Source of the DNA: Legionella genomosp. 1
Lineage (GTDB): Bacteria > Pseudomonadota > Gammaproteobacteria > Legionellales > Legionellaceae
DNA length: 13,880 nt
Reading direction: 5' to 3'
Assembly (NCBI GenBank): GCA_945865355.1
Contig: CAMBDN010000040.1
Coordinates: 1-13,880, forward strand
The notes under the pieces were generated by a model that was not told the origin of the DNA, made no database searches, and was given only the letters and a program-made list of their open reading frames with translations. Numbering within the stretch: position 1 is the first letter of the stretch; every line of letters begins with the position of its first letter. Shown one piece after another: positions 1-6,159 of this stretch. A program made the position numbers and the translations under genes.

Positions 1-180
1 TATACGATAAAAAGAGAACCAATTAAATTGTTCAATAGAGACGTGTTTTATATCTTTGAATGAACGTGAGAGATCATTTATATCAAAACAAAACATAAAT
101 AATTTATAGGAAAACTGATGTGGCTTTGGCCTAAAGCGGCGATGCCTAATAGTTCCTGTAAAAATCAGGCTCTCAAACAT
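1..180 (-). CDS. DUF1365 family protein (N-terminal part, cut by window edge)
   Basis: An open frame of 60 codons runs from ATG (180-178) off the left edge of the window without a stop. Its N-terminus contains FTGTIRHRRFRPKPHQFSYK, then LFMFCFDIND. This matches the opening of the DUF1365 (COG3496) family, in which a G-T-V-R-H-x-R-x-x-P motif precedes a hydrophobic strand with acidic residues. The start codon overlaps the end of the upstream FAD oxidoreductase by 8 bases (173-180), so the two are very probably translationally coupled in one minus-strand operon. The biochemical role of DUF1365 is not established. It commonly sits between a COG2907 oxidoreductase and a cyclopropane-fatty-acid-synthase-like methyltransferase, which suggests a part in lipid modification. 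The rest of the gene and any methyltransferase gene lie outside the window. Confidence 0.85.
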   Translation of the reverse strand, partial: MFESLIFTGTIRHRRFRPKPHQFSYKLFMFCFDINDLSRSFKDIKHVSIEQFNWFSFYRI

Positions 181-1420
181 CGCTTTCCCCAATTAGTCTG
201 CATGTATTTATTGCACTGTTCACACCATCCTCGTGAAAACCATAACCCCAATAACTTCCAACATAGTAGGTATTATTTATTCCATTAATCAATTTCATTT
301 GTTGTTGGGCGTTTAAAGCAGCCAGATCAAGACAGGGGTGGGCGTACTTAAAACGTTGAATGATCTTTCTGCTATCAATGAGCCCTGAAAGATTGACTGA
401 TACAAAGAAGTTAGTGCGTGATTGAATCGATTGCAAGCGATTCATGTAGTAACTGAGGCAGGAGGACGAACTCCCCGTATCTAAATAATTCCAACTAGCC
501 CAAGATAATTTTCTCCTAGGCATAATTTGCTCATCAGTATGTAAAATGACTTCATTTTCTGTGTATTTTATCGCCGATAATATATCTATTTCAGCTTTAG
601 TAGGTTGTGAAAGAAGTTTCAACGCTTGATCACTATGCGTCGCAATGACAATGCAGTCAAAAGTGAACTCATTCGATTTAGATTTTAAAACCACATGATT
701 TGCTTTTCGTTGTATGGCTTCAATCTTAGTGTTTAAGTAAATTTGATGATTAAAATTTTTGATCATGGGTGGAATATAGCTTTTTGAGCCGTCGGTAATA
801 ACATACCATGGTGGTCTATTGGATAAATCCAATAAACCATGATTTGCATAAAATTGGAAAATAAAATGAGCGGAGCAATTTAAGGTATCTTCTTTATTTT
901 TGGACCAAATAGAAGATATCATGGGAATGAGATAACATTCTATAAATTGTGTTGAGTATTGATGGCGGTCTAAAAATTCTTTAATTGAACGTTGTGTCAT
1001 CTGAGCATCCGCAAGAAATTTTTTCGCATCATTGTTAAATAAAATAATTTCTTTGATAAAACGATAAAAACTAGGTTTGAATAAGTTTCGGCGATCCGAA
1101 AACAAAGTATTTAAATTATGTCCATTGTATTCGAAACCACTGGTTTTTGAGCGGTAGCTAAAACTCATTTCACTGGGTTGAATCGATACGTTAAGTTTCT
1201 CGATTATTTGACAAAAATTGGGGTAGTTTTTCTTATTAAAAACGATAAACCCAGTATCAATAGGGTATTGTTCACCCTCTATATCTACTGAAATTGTATT
1301 CGTATGGCCGCCAAGGTAATCATTTGCTTCAAATAATGAAACATCATAACGTTTACTCAGCAAATAGGCACTTACCAAACCTGATATACCTGAGCCAATG
1401 ACGGCAATTCGTTTCGACAA
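173..1420 (-). CDS. FAD-dependent amine-oxidase-like oxidoreductase (COG2907)
   Basis: A 415-residue flavoprotein. The N-terminus has a dinucleotide-binding fold with GSGISG at residues 9-14, a terminal acidic residue E31 for ribose binding, and the GGH motif at 37-39. The C-terminus has the second FAD-contact segment, GSYWGYGFHEDGVNSA. The layout and length fit the COG2907 predicted NAD/FAD-binding proteins related to amine oxidases and protoporphyrinogen oxidase. The start is TTG (caa at 1418-1420): an AAAGGA ribosome binding site lies six bases upstream, the GxGxxG motif begins at the right distance, and no in-frame ATG lies nearby. The gene overlaps the following DUF1365 gene by 8 bases. 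The substrate is unknown. Relatives cluster with cyclopropane-fatty-acid-synthase genes, so oxidation of a modified acyl chain is a reasonable inference, not shown here. Confidence 0.87.
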   Translation of the reverse strand: MSKRIAVIGSGISGLVSAYLLSKRYDVSLFEANDYLGGHTNTISVDIEGEQYPIDTGFIVFNKKNYPNFCQIIEKLNVSIQPSEMSFSYRSKTSGFEYNGHNLNTLFSDRRNLFKPSFYRFIKEIILFNNDAKKFLADAQMTQRSIKEFLDRHQYSTQFIECYLIPMISSIWSKNKEDTLNCSAHFIFQFYANHGLLDLSNRPPWYVITDGSKSYIPPMIKNFNHQIYLNTKIEAIQRKANHVVLKSKSNEFTFDCIVIATHSDQALKLLSQPTKAEIDILSAIKYTENEVILHTDEQIMPRRKLSWASWNYLDTGSSSSCLSYYMNRLQSIQSRTNFFVSVNLSGLIDSRKIIQRFKYAHPCLDLAALNAQQQMKLINGINNTYYVGSYWGYGFHEDGVNSAINTCRLIGESDV

Positions 1421-1484
1421 AAGAAATCCTTTCTCAAATGCATGCGAATGGATAAATTTAACATAATTAGTGATTTATAAATAA

Positions 1485-1510
1485 TAAAGATGGGATTTGT
1501 GAAAGAGACC
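1485..1510. repeat. Degraded copy D of the GTGCCCC/GGATTTGG repeat (left boundary)
   Basis: The stretch taaagatgggatttg followed by aaagagacc resembles the repeats at 3939-3967 and 4045-4074, but most of the gtgcccc box is missing. It sits immediately before the shared tgattctcat and the tRNA-Phe remnant, the same order as at 4045-4133. It therefore looks like part of one duplicated block rather than chance similarity. Confidence 0.45.
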
Positions 1511-1511
1511 C

Positions 1512-1561
1512 TGATTCTCATGATGCCAGAGACGGAATCGAACCACCGACACGAGGATTTT
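1512..1561. repeat. Direct repeat, left copy: tRNA-Phe 3' part plus downstream flank
   Basis: About 50 bases match 4083-4133 with only two substitutions and one single-base deletion. The match covers the T arm, variable region, the 3' strand of the anticodon stem and acceptor stem, and ten bases beyond the tRNA 3' end (tgattctcat). Both copies have the same orientation. By its geometry this is a candidate attachment-site remnant or duplication footprint for the segment between the copies. Confidence 0.75.
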
Positions 1562-1572
1562 TGGTAATCCTC
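1521..1572 (-). pseudogene. tRNA-Phe remnant (3' two thirds)
   Basis: Read on the minus strand, this keeps the anticodon-stem strands GAGGA and TCCTC, the T arm with TTCGATT loop, and most of the 3' acceptor strand. The anticodon loop is swollen to ten bases without a proper GAA anticodon. One G is lost from the acceptor strand and the terminal CCA has become TCA. The D arm and 5' acceptor strand are missing. It cannot be a functional tRNA. The rest of the 403-base gap between the FAD gene and uvsE (1421-1823) is AT-rich and holds no other gene that I can see. Confidence 0.75.
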
Positions 1573-1823
1573 CCGAAAAATAACTGATGTCAGAAGTAGC
1601 GTTTTTTCGTAATCTATGTCGGAGGAAATGCTGCATGAAAAAATTAAAATTTAGTAATAACTATATGCTTTGTTTCATCTAAAGTTCTAAAAGTTTAATA
1701 TGGAACATGTCTACCCCATTGTTGTGTATACTGTTATCTAGCCTTATTCTATGTGTATTTTAAAGGTAACGGTCTTGATCAGCAAAAACAATAATTCAGC
1801 GTATTCCACAAGGTCTTTAAATA

Positions 1824-2852
1824 ATGGTTTTTAAGCGAGTAGGATTTGCATGTAAATACATGGATTTGAATCAGAATCAAAGCAAAAAGGCTCTAAAAGA
1901 AACACAACAAAATTATTCTGAAAAAACGACAACGATTAAGTGGCTTGAGTTGAGAAGCAAGGATGAGGCGGAAAAAAAATTATGGGAAATTATCACCCAT
2001 AATACGCGCTCTGTTTACAATCTTATTGACTATGTGGGTCATTTGGTTCCCGAGCAACGCATGGTTCGAATTGGTAGTGATCAACTCCCTGGATTTACGC
2101 ATCCCAAGCTACAATATTTCTGGCAGCAAGCAGATGTTTTAACTTTTCTTGAAAAAAAATTTCGTATTGCAGGTGACTTGGCACGCCAATTAGATGTTCG
2201 CCTGAGTATGCACCCGGGGCAATTTGTGGTTCTTGCTAGTACGACACCTGATATCGTTGAGCGCAGCATTGCTGAATTTGAATACCATGCCAATTTAATC
2301 CGGTGGATGGGATACGGTAAAAAATTTCAGGATTTTAAATGCAACGTGCACATTTCTGGTAAGCAAGGACCTGAGGGCATTAAATTAATTTTAGGGCGGT
2401 TATCACCAGAAGCCAGAAACTCCATTACGATTGAGAACGATGAAATGTCATGGGGTATTGATGCAAGTTTAGAGCTTGAAAAGCACCTGGCATTGGTTTT
2501 AGATATTCATCACCATTGGATAAAAACAGGAGAATACATTCAAGCCAGTGACGATAGGGTGCGTCGTGTTATTGATAGCTGGCGCGGTATTCGACCCGTC
2601 ATTCATTATTCTGTGTCACCAGAACGCGTATTGGAACATCATGCGGTTGATGTTCTTCCTGATTTAAATCAACTACTCTCTCGAGGGCATAATAAAAGCC
2701 AGCTAAGGCAGCACAGTGATCTGATGTGGAATAGCGCATGCAATGCCTGGGCAGGAACCTTTAGGAATCATTTTGATATTATGGTAGAAGCCAAAAATAA
2801 AAATTTAGCGAGTATTCCGTTTGAAGTAGCAACGCAGCATTTGATACGTTAA
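1824..2852 (+). CDS. uvsE: UV damage endonuclease UvsE/UVDE
   Basis: A 342-residue TIM-barrel endonuclease of the UVDE family. It nicks DNA 5' of UV photoproducts and some other lesions, starting an excision pathway independent of UvrABC. Family motifs appear in order: N-terminal RVGFACKYM, then RLSMHPGQF (H130), NVHISGKQG (H176), ITIENDEMSW (E204), LVLDIHHHW (D227, H230), HYSVSPER (H261), H297 and DIMVEAKNK (E322). These agree with the His/Glu/Asp set that binds the metal cluster in characterised UVDE. The first 12 residues belong to the conserved start of the fold, so ATG at 1824 is preferred; an AGG lies ten bases upstream. The gene is complete, with no frameshift. It lies alone on the plus strand, 251 bases after a tRNA-Phe remnant, and converges with the epimerase gene. 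UVDE has a patchy bacterial distribution, so acquisition by transfer is possible. Confidence 0.93.
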   Translation: MVFKRVGFACKYMDLNQNQSKKALKETQQNYSEKTTTIKWLELRSKDEAEKKLWEIITHNTRSVYNLIDYVGHLVPEQRMVRIGSDQLPGFTHPKLQYFWQQADVLTFLEKKFRIAGDLARQLDVRLSMHPGQFVVLASTTPDIVERSIAEFEYHANLIRWMGYGKKFQDFKCNVHISGKQGPEGIKLILGRLSPEARNSITIENDEMSWGIDASLELEKHLALVLDIHHHWIKTGEYIQASDDRVRRVIDSWRGIRPVIHYSVSPERVLEHHAVDVLPDLNQLLSRGHNKSQLRQHSDLMWNSACNAWAGTFRNHFDIMVEAKNKNLASIPFEVATQHLIR

Positions 2853-2909
2853 TTTTAATCTTCAACGGCTTGCCTGGATTGATTAATACCACACCTATTT
2901 TAGACCTAT

Positions 2910-3827
2910 TCATTCAAACTCCTGCTTTAAAGCATTCGTACATTGTGGGTATGCAAATTGATACCCTTCGTCTATCAGACGTTTGGGAGTAACTCGTTGT
3001 CCTTTGAGCAACAAGCAGTCTCCCATCTCTCCTAGTAGGACTCGAATGACCGTTGCTGGTATTTTTAATAGTAAGGGGCGGTGCAGTGTTTTGGCCAATA
3101 ATTTTGCGAATTGCTCTTGGCTTACCGGGTTAGGGGAGGTGATATTAAATGCTCCCGTTAAATCAGGGCGGCTTAGTAAAAATAAAATGGATGCAATAAC
3201 ATCATCGATATGGATCCAAGAAATAATTTGTGTGCCATCTCCCAATACACTTCCCATTCCCATCTGAAAGCTTAATGCCAACTTTTTTAATAATCCTTGG
3301 CCTTTTTTTAAGACCACGCCTAATCGTAGGGTTGTTACCGGTATTCCTTGCTTCATCCCCGGTGCTAATGACTCCTGCCAACGAATGCCTATCTCACTTA
3401 GAAAATCACGAGGATTATTAATATCAATAGAGCTATTTTCGTCAAATTGCTCTGGATCACCGTTTGTTTGTAACCCATAAATTCCAACCGCATTAGCACA
3501 AATAAAATGTGGTTTGGCTTTTTGATTATTTAACCAGTGAAGCAATTGGTTATTGCTGGCAACACGAGAATGAATTAATTCTTCTTTGACCCGTTTATTC
3601 CATCGTGAAGCCGCAATATTATGACCACAAAGGTTAATCACGGCATCGTACTGGGTGGCATCTAATTGCGGCAACTGCTCCCAGGTTGTAATGGTCGCCT
3701 TTTTGGAGAACTGCTTTTGTAGCACCTGAATATTCCTACCTAATACGGTAATAGTATGATGAGGCAGTAAGGCTTTCACTAATTCAGTGCCAATAAATCC
3801 CGAAGCCCCAGCTATAAGAATATTCAT
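2910..3827 (-). CDS. TIGR01777 / YfcH-like NAD-dependent epimerase (atypical SDR)
   Basis: A 305-residue protein with an N-terminal Rossmann motif GASGFIG (residues 7-13), NLCGHNIAASRW in the middle, and RLGVVLKKGQG followed by WIHIDDV. These are hallmarks of the TIGR01777 extended SDR family (E. coli YfcH, mammalian SDR39U1). The C-terminus (RPLLLKIPATVIRVLLGEMG, then QRVTPKRLIDEGYQF) matches the DUF1731 tail specific to this family. Length is normal for the family. The start ATG (3827-3825) has an AAGGGTGG ribosome binding site seven bases upstream. The substrate is unknown across the family, so a reaction should not be assigned. The gene is transcribed toward uvsE, with a 57-base gap between the two stop codons in which I see no convincing terminator. 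Confidence 0.9.
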   Translation of the reverse strand: MNILIAGASGFIGTELVKALLPHHTITVLGRNIQVLQKQFSKKATITTWEQLPQLDATQYDAVINLCGHNIAASRWNKRVKEELIHSRVASNNQLLHWLNNQKAKPHFICANAVGIYGLQTNGDPEQFDENSSIDINNPRDFLSEIGIRWQESLAPGMKQGIPVTTLRLGVVLKKGQGLLKKLALSFQMGMGSVLGDGTQIISWIHIDDVIASILFLLSRPDLTGAFNITSPNPVSQEQFAKLLAKTLHRPLLLKIPATVIRVLLGEMGDCLLLKGQRVTPKRLIDEGYQFAYPQCTNALKQEFE

Positions 3828-3938
3828 ATTAAACCACCCTTAATGAGTTAAGTACCCAAAGAATACCATTTAAATAATTTGTAAAAATTTACCATATAAA
3901 ATAAGCAATGAGCATAATGCTACTGAATTTGAAGTTAG

Positions 3939-3967
3939 TAAAGTGCCCCGGGATTTGGGGAAGAGCC
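3939..3967. repeat. Repeat copy A (GTGCCCC/GGATTTGG unit)
   Basis: A unit of about 28 bases, made of aaagtgcccc, then gggatttgggg, then aagagcc. It recurs at 3970-3997 and 4045-4074 in the same orientation, with a decayed form at 1485-1510. The unit is not tRNA sequence and no open reading frame uses it. The origin is unknown. Confidence 0.7.
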
Positions 3968-3969
3968 AG

Positions 3970-3997
3970 AAAGTGCCCCAGCAATTGGGAAAGACCC
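3970..3997. repeat. Repeat copy B, divergent
   Basis: This copy reads aaagtgcccc, then agcaattggg, then aaagaccc. It begins two bases after copy A ends. The first ten bases are identical to copy A; the centre has diverged. Confidence 0.6.
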
Positions 3998-4044
3998 GAA
4001 ATTTTGAAAATTACAGGTTACGAGTTAGAGTGCTGTGCGAATGA

Positions 4045-4074
4045 GTAAAGTGCCCCCGGATTTGGAGAAGAGCC
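4045..4074. repeat. Repeat copy C, next to tRNA-Phe
   Basis: This copy reads taaagtgccccc, then ggatttgg, then agaagagcc. It is close to copy A and ends 17 bases before the 3' end of tRNA-Phe (4092). On the tRNA strand it is the downstream flank of the tRNA gene. No T-run follows it, so it does not look like a tRNA terminator. Confidence 0.7.
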
Positions 4075-4082
4075 TAAGTTAT

Positions 4083-4133
4083 TGATTCTCATGGTGGCCA
4101 GAGACGGAATCGAACCGCCGACACGAGGATTTT
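4083..4133. repeat. Direct repeat, right copy: 3' half of intact tRNA-Phe plus flank
   Basis: This is the intact partner of 1512-1561. It contains tgattctcat, the CCA end, the acceptor 3' strand, the T arm and one side of the anticodon stem. If the intervening 2.6 kb were integrated at the tRNA, this would be the copy that restored a working tRNA, and the left copy would be the displaced original 3' end, now decaying. Confidence 0.7.
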
Positions 4134-4167
4134 CAATCCTCTGCTCTACCGACTGAGCTATCTGGCC
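4092..4167 (-). tRNA. tRNA-Phe (anticodon GAA)
   Basis: A complete 76-base tRNA with encoded CCA. The acceptor stem GGCCAGA pairs with TCTGGCC. The D arm is GCTC/GAGC, the anticodon stem GAGGA/TCCTC encloses loop TTGAAAA with anticodon GAA, and the T arm has loop TTCGATT. Every expected arm is present in a single reading from 4167 down to 4092. A separate promoter lies just upstream (4181-4209), so it need not depend on psuG transcription. Its 3' part is duplicated in degraded form at 1521-1572. Confidence 0.97.
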
Positions 4168-4180
4168 GAGAAAGGTTGCT

Positions 4181-4209
4181 ATTAAACTCAGAGAACGATT
4201 TCGAGTCAA
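4181..4209 (-). promoter_or_regulatory. Sigma-70-type promoter of tRNA-Phe
   Basis: On the minus strand, TTGACT (4209-4204) is followed after exactly 17 bases by TTTAAT (4186-4181). Each differs from consensus at one position. The predicted transcription start, about seven bases further on, would leave a leader of roughly seven bases before the mature tRNA 5' end at 4167. The promoter lies between the psuG stop and the tRNA. Confidence 0.75.
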
Positions 4210-4222
4210 GGGGTACTAAAAA

Positions 4223-5131
4223 TTATTTCTGTTGATAGGCGACAGCAATTGCTGCTCCCAATAGGGCGTTGTTCTTTAATAGTTCAATATTGGCCTGCAA
4301 ACTTTGTCCTGCTGTTAATTCTGCAATGCGTTGTAATAGAAAAGGGGTGATTGCTTTGCCACTGACGTGTTGTGCGTCGCGCTGTGCTTGTTTAATAATC
4401 GGGCTTATTTCCTCATCAGGAATTTCAGCCGTTTTGGGGATGGGGTTGGCAATCACAATGCCATTACTTAGGTTAAGCTTACGCTGGTAATGCATCATCG
4501 CTGCAATGGCATTGATGCTGTCTAAACGATGTAGCAAGGGTATCCCACTGGAGTGACTGTAAAATGCAGGGAATTCATCGGTTCCGTAGCCGATGACAGC
4601 TACCCCGTGAGTTTCAAGCATTTCTAGGGTTTTAGGTAAATCAAGAATTGATTTGGCTCCAGAGCATACGACGGTGACAGGGGTTGATGAAAGCTCAATT
4701 AAATCGGCAGAAATGTCGAAGCTTTCATTGACATGATGATGTACGCCACCAATTCCACCGGTTACGAATAAGGGTAAGTTTGCTAAATGTGCACAAAACA
4801 TCGTTGCAGCAACGGTCGTGCTTGCGGAAATTTTACGACTTAAAACGTACGCGATATCACGGCGTGATGCCTTGATAACATCGACTTGACTAGCCATCTG
4901 TTGCATGATTGCTGTATCCGTTCCAACATGAATTTTGCCCTGATAAATGGTAATTGTTGCAGGGGTTGCCCCGTTGTCACGAATAATTTGCTCAACCAAA
5001 TGCGTGGTTGCAAAATTTTCAGGATAGGGCATACCTTGCGAAATAACGGTCGACTCAAGGACGACGATGGGAAGTTTGCAGTTAATGGCGTCGGCTACTT
5101 CTTCATTGAAGTGTAATAACTCATGGGCCAT
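4223..5131 (-). CDS. psuG: Pseudouridine-5'-phosphate glycosidase
   Basis: PsuG reversibly splits pseudouridine 5'-phosphate into uracil and ribose 5-phosphate during salvage of pseudouridine from RNA breakdown. With the start at 5131 the protein has 302 residues, usual for the family. Family motifs are present: VLESTVISQGMPYP (E26), VIKASRRDIA (K87), VTGGIGGVHH, VCSGAKSILD (K160) and a C-terminal ANIELLKNNALLGAAIA. E26, K87, K160 and the C-terminal Asn correspond to active-site residues described for the E. coli enzyme. A longer frame is open to 5224, but ATG at 5131 is preferred: AAGGA lies nine bases upstream, the protein length then fits, and the longer form would overlap yggX. The 16-base gap to yggX implies cotranscription. 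The usual partner, pseudouridine kinase psuK, is not in the window. Confidence 0.94.
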   Translation of the reverse strand: MAHELLHFNEEVADAINCKLPIVVLESTVISQGMPYPENFATTHLVEQIIRDNGATPATITIYQGKIHVGTDTAIMQQMASQVDVIKASRRDIAYVLSRKISASTTVAATMFCAHLANLPLFVTGGIGGVHHHVNESFDISADLIELSSTPVTVVCSGAKSILDLPKTLEMLETHGVAVIGYGTDEFPAFYSHSSGIPLLHRLDSINAIAAMMHYQRKLNLSNGIVIANPIPKTAEIPDEEISPIIKQAQRDAQHVSGKAITPFLLQRIAELTAGQSLQANIELLKNNALLGAAIAVAYQQK

Positions 5132-5147
5132 AGCTGTTGATCCTTTT

Positions 5148-5411
5148 TTAGGGAGTGAATCCTGCAGGTTTATCTGAGCCTTCACCGAAAAAATATTTTT
5201 CCATTTCCTCACGTAAAAATTCACGTGCTTTAGGATCGAGTAAACTTAAGCGATATTCATTAATCAGCATGGTTTGATGCGCTAACCACATCGTCCATGC
5301 TTGCTTTGAGATATGATTAAAAATCCGTTCTCCTAAGGGGCCGGGGAAAGGAGGGGCATTCATCCCTTCCGCTTCTTGATTTAACTTAGCGCAAAAAACC
5401 TGTCTTGTCAT
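5148..5411 (-). CDS. yggX: YggX, Fe(2+)-trafficking / oxidative damage protection protein
   Basis: An 87-residue small cytoplasmic protein of the YggX family, linked in enterobacteria to protection of iron-sulfur clusters and to iron handling under superoxide stress. Diagnostic features are the N-terminal RQVFCAKLNQEAEG with conserved Cys7, then PPFPGPLGERIFNHISKQAW, WLAHQTMLINEYRL, and a C-terminal PAGFTP. Length is close to the 91 residues of E. coli YggX. In many gammaproteobacteria yggX follows mutY; here it precedes psuG and is the first gene of the pair. A divergent small membrane-protein gene starts 230 bases upstream. I saw no clear promoter in that gap. Confidence 0.95.
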   Translation of the reverse strand: MTRQVFCAKLNQEAEGMNAPPFPGPLGERIFNHISKQAWTMWLAHQTMLINEYRLSLLDPKAREFLREEMEKYFFGEGSDKPAGFTP

Positions 5412-5641
5412 GTTCTATACCCATCCAATTTGAAGATACTGATTTTAATATTCGTTGTAGCCTATCAAGGTTTGTTTCATTTTCACAATGATTCTTGCAT
5501 TCTCGATGCATGTTGCAGAACGATAGTCGAAAGGATACAGTACTATTGTTAGTCCGAGATGGTTTTATGGGATTTGTCGTCAATTCTAATGAAATTGTAC
5601 TGAGCCTAGATTGATATTGAATGGTACTCAAGGAGGATAAA

Positions 5642-5947
5642 ATGAAAGATTCAAAATATTGCAAAGTGACTTCATGTTGTTGGAGCATGCGCCATGAGTT
5701 ATTAGGATTTATTTTACTGGTCGTTGCCGCTTTTTTAACGATTGTGACCTGCAATGGCCTTGGTATCTTTGCTATGTTTTTGGCTGGATTAGTCTTGTGC
5801 TGCTGCAAACACATCGGTTGTCATCAGCATCACAATGGAGATGATCATTGCCATTCGGCAGAAGAGCATTGTGTAGAACATCTAATGGAAAAAGATGACA
5901 AGCGCCCAGTGAAAAAAGCAGTAAGTAAAGTCAAAAATAAAGCGTAA
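5642..5947 (+). CDS. Small Cys/His-rich membrane protein, unknown function
   Basis: A 101-residue protein that I do not recognise as a named family. An ideal ribosome binding site, AGGAGG at 5631-5636, lies five bases before ATG 5642, so this start is chosen over the upstream ATG at 5621. A short N-terminus with CxxxxxCC (residues 7-13) is followed by a hydrophobic stretch, about residues 20-53, enough for one long or two short membrane segments. Next comes CCCKHIGCHQHH (53-64), then a His/Asp/Cys-rich segment to residue 80, and a Lys-rich tail. The clustered Cys and His after the membrane segment suggest metal binding or a redox role; this is inference. It diverges from yggX and is followed by a strong terminator, so it is probably monocistronic. 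Confidence 0.75.
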   Translation: MKDSKYCKVTSCCWSMRHELLGFILLVVAAFLTIVTCNGLGIFAMFLAGLVLCCCKHIGCHQHHNGDDHCHSAEEHCVEHLMEKDDKRPVKKAVSKVKNKA

Positions 5948-5996
5948 TAAATTACGCCTAGCATACAGTAGTGTGTTGATGACATTTAAACGGCGG

Positions 5997-6022
5997 CCTG
6001 GTTGCTTGCAACCAGGATTTTT
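5997..6022 (+). terminator. Rho-independent terminator
   Basis: A perfect 8-bp stem, CCTGGTTG paired with CAACCAGG, closes a CTTG tetraloop. The G(CUUG)C context is a known stable tetraloop. It is followed by ATTTTT. It lies 49 bases after the stop codon of the small Cys/His-rich protein and should end that transcript. This also means the downstream inhibitor gene needs its own promoter. Confidence 0.85.
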
Positions 6023-6159
6023 GTTCATGTGTCTGTAAACTCCAGGCTGCTAGCCAATCAAGTTAATTTTGATGCAACCCTGCGGTGGACAGGTCATGGG
6101 GTGGACTGTGCATTTAATAATGGGTTGGGTGGAGTAGGGCGAATATTAGTGGGGTAGGT

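Noticed and set aside
1704..1750. Possible uvsE promoter around TATACT (1727-1732) or TATTCT (1745-1750)
   Set aside because: No acceptable -35 hexamer lies 16-18 bases upstream of either.
2983..3421. Two plus-strand open frames (94 and 63 residues) opposite the epimerase gene
   Set aside because: They are shadows of the conserved TIGR01777 coding sequence and resemble nothing known.
3939..4074. CRISPR-like array in the repeat cluster before tRNA-Phe
   Set aside because: Only three imperfect units with spacings of 2 and 47 bases, no uniform spacers and no cas genes.
4018..4209. 63-residue minus-strand open frame over tRNA-Phe
   Set aside because: It translates the tRNA and its flank; part of its sequence is the familiar false peptide of tRNA genes (GQIAQSVEQRIENPRVGGSI).
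5386..5814. 142-residue minus-strand open frame opposite the small Cys/His-rich gene
   Set aside because: It overlaps both yggX and the well-supported plus-strand gene, shows no domain-like pattern, and its start lies inside that gene. The AGGAGG-supported plus-strand frame explains the region.
6080..6135. Two GGTGGAC copies plus GGGTGGAG upstream of the inhibitor gene as an operator array
   Set aside because: Spacing is irregular and the motif is short and low in complexity; there is not enough to claim a regulatory site.
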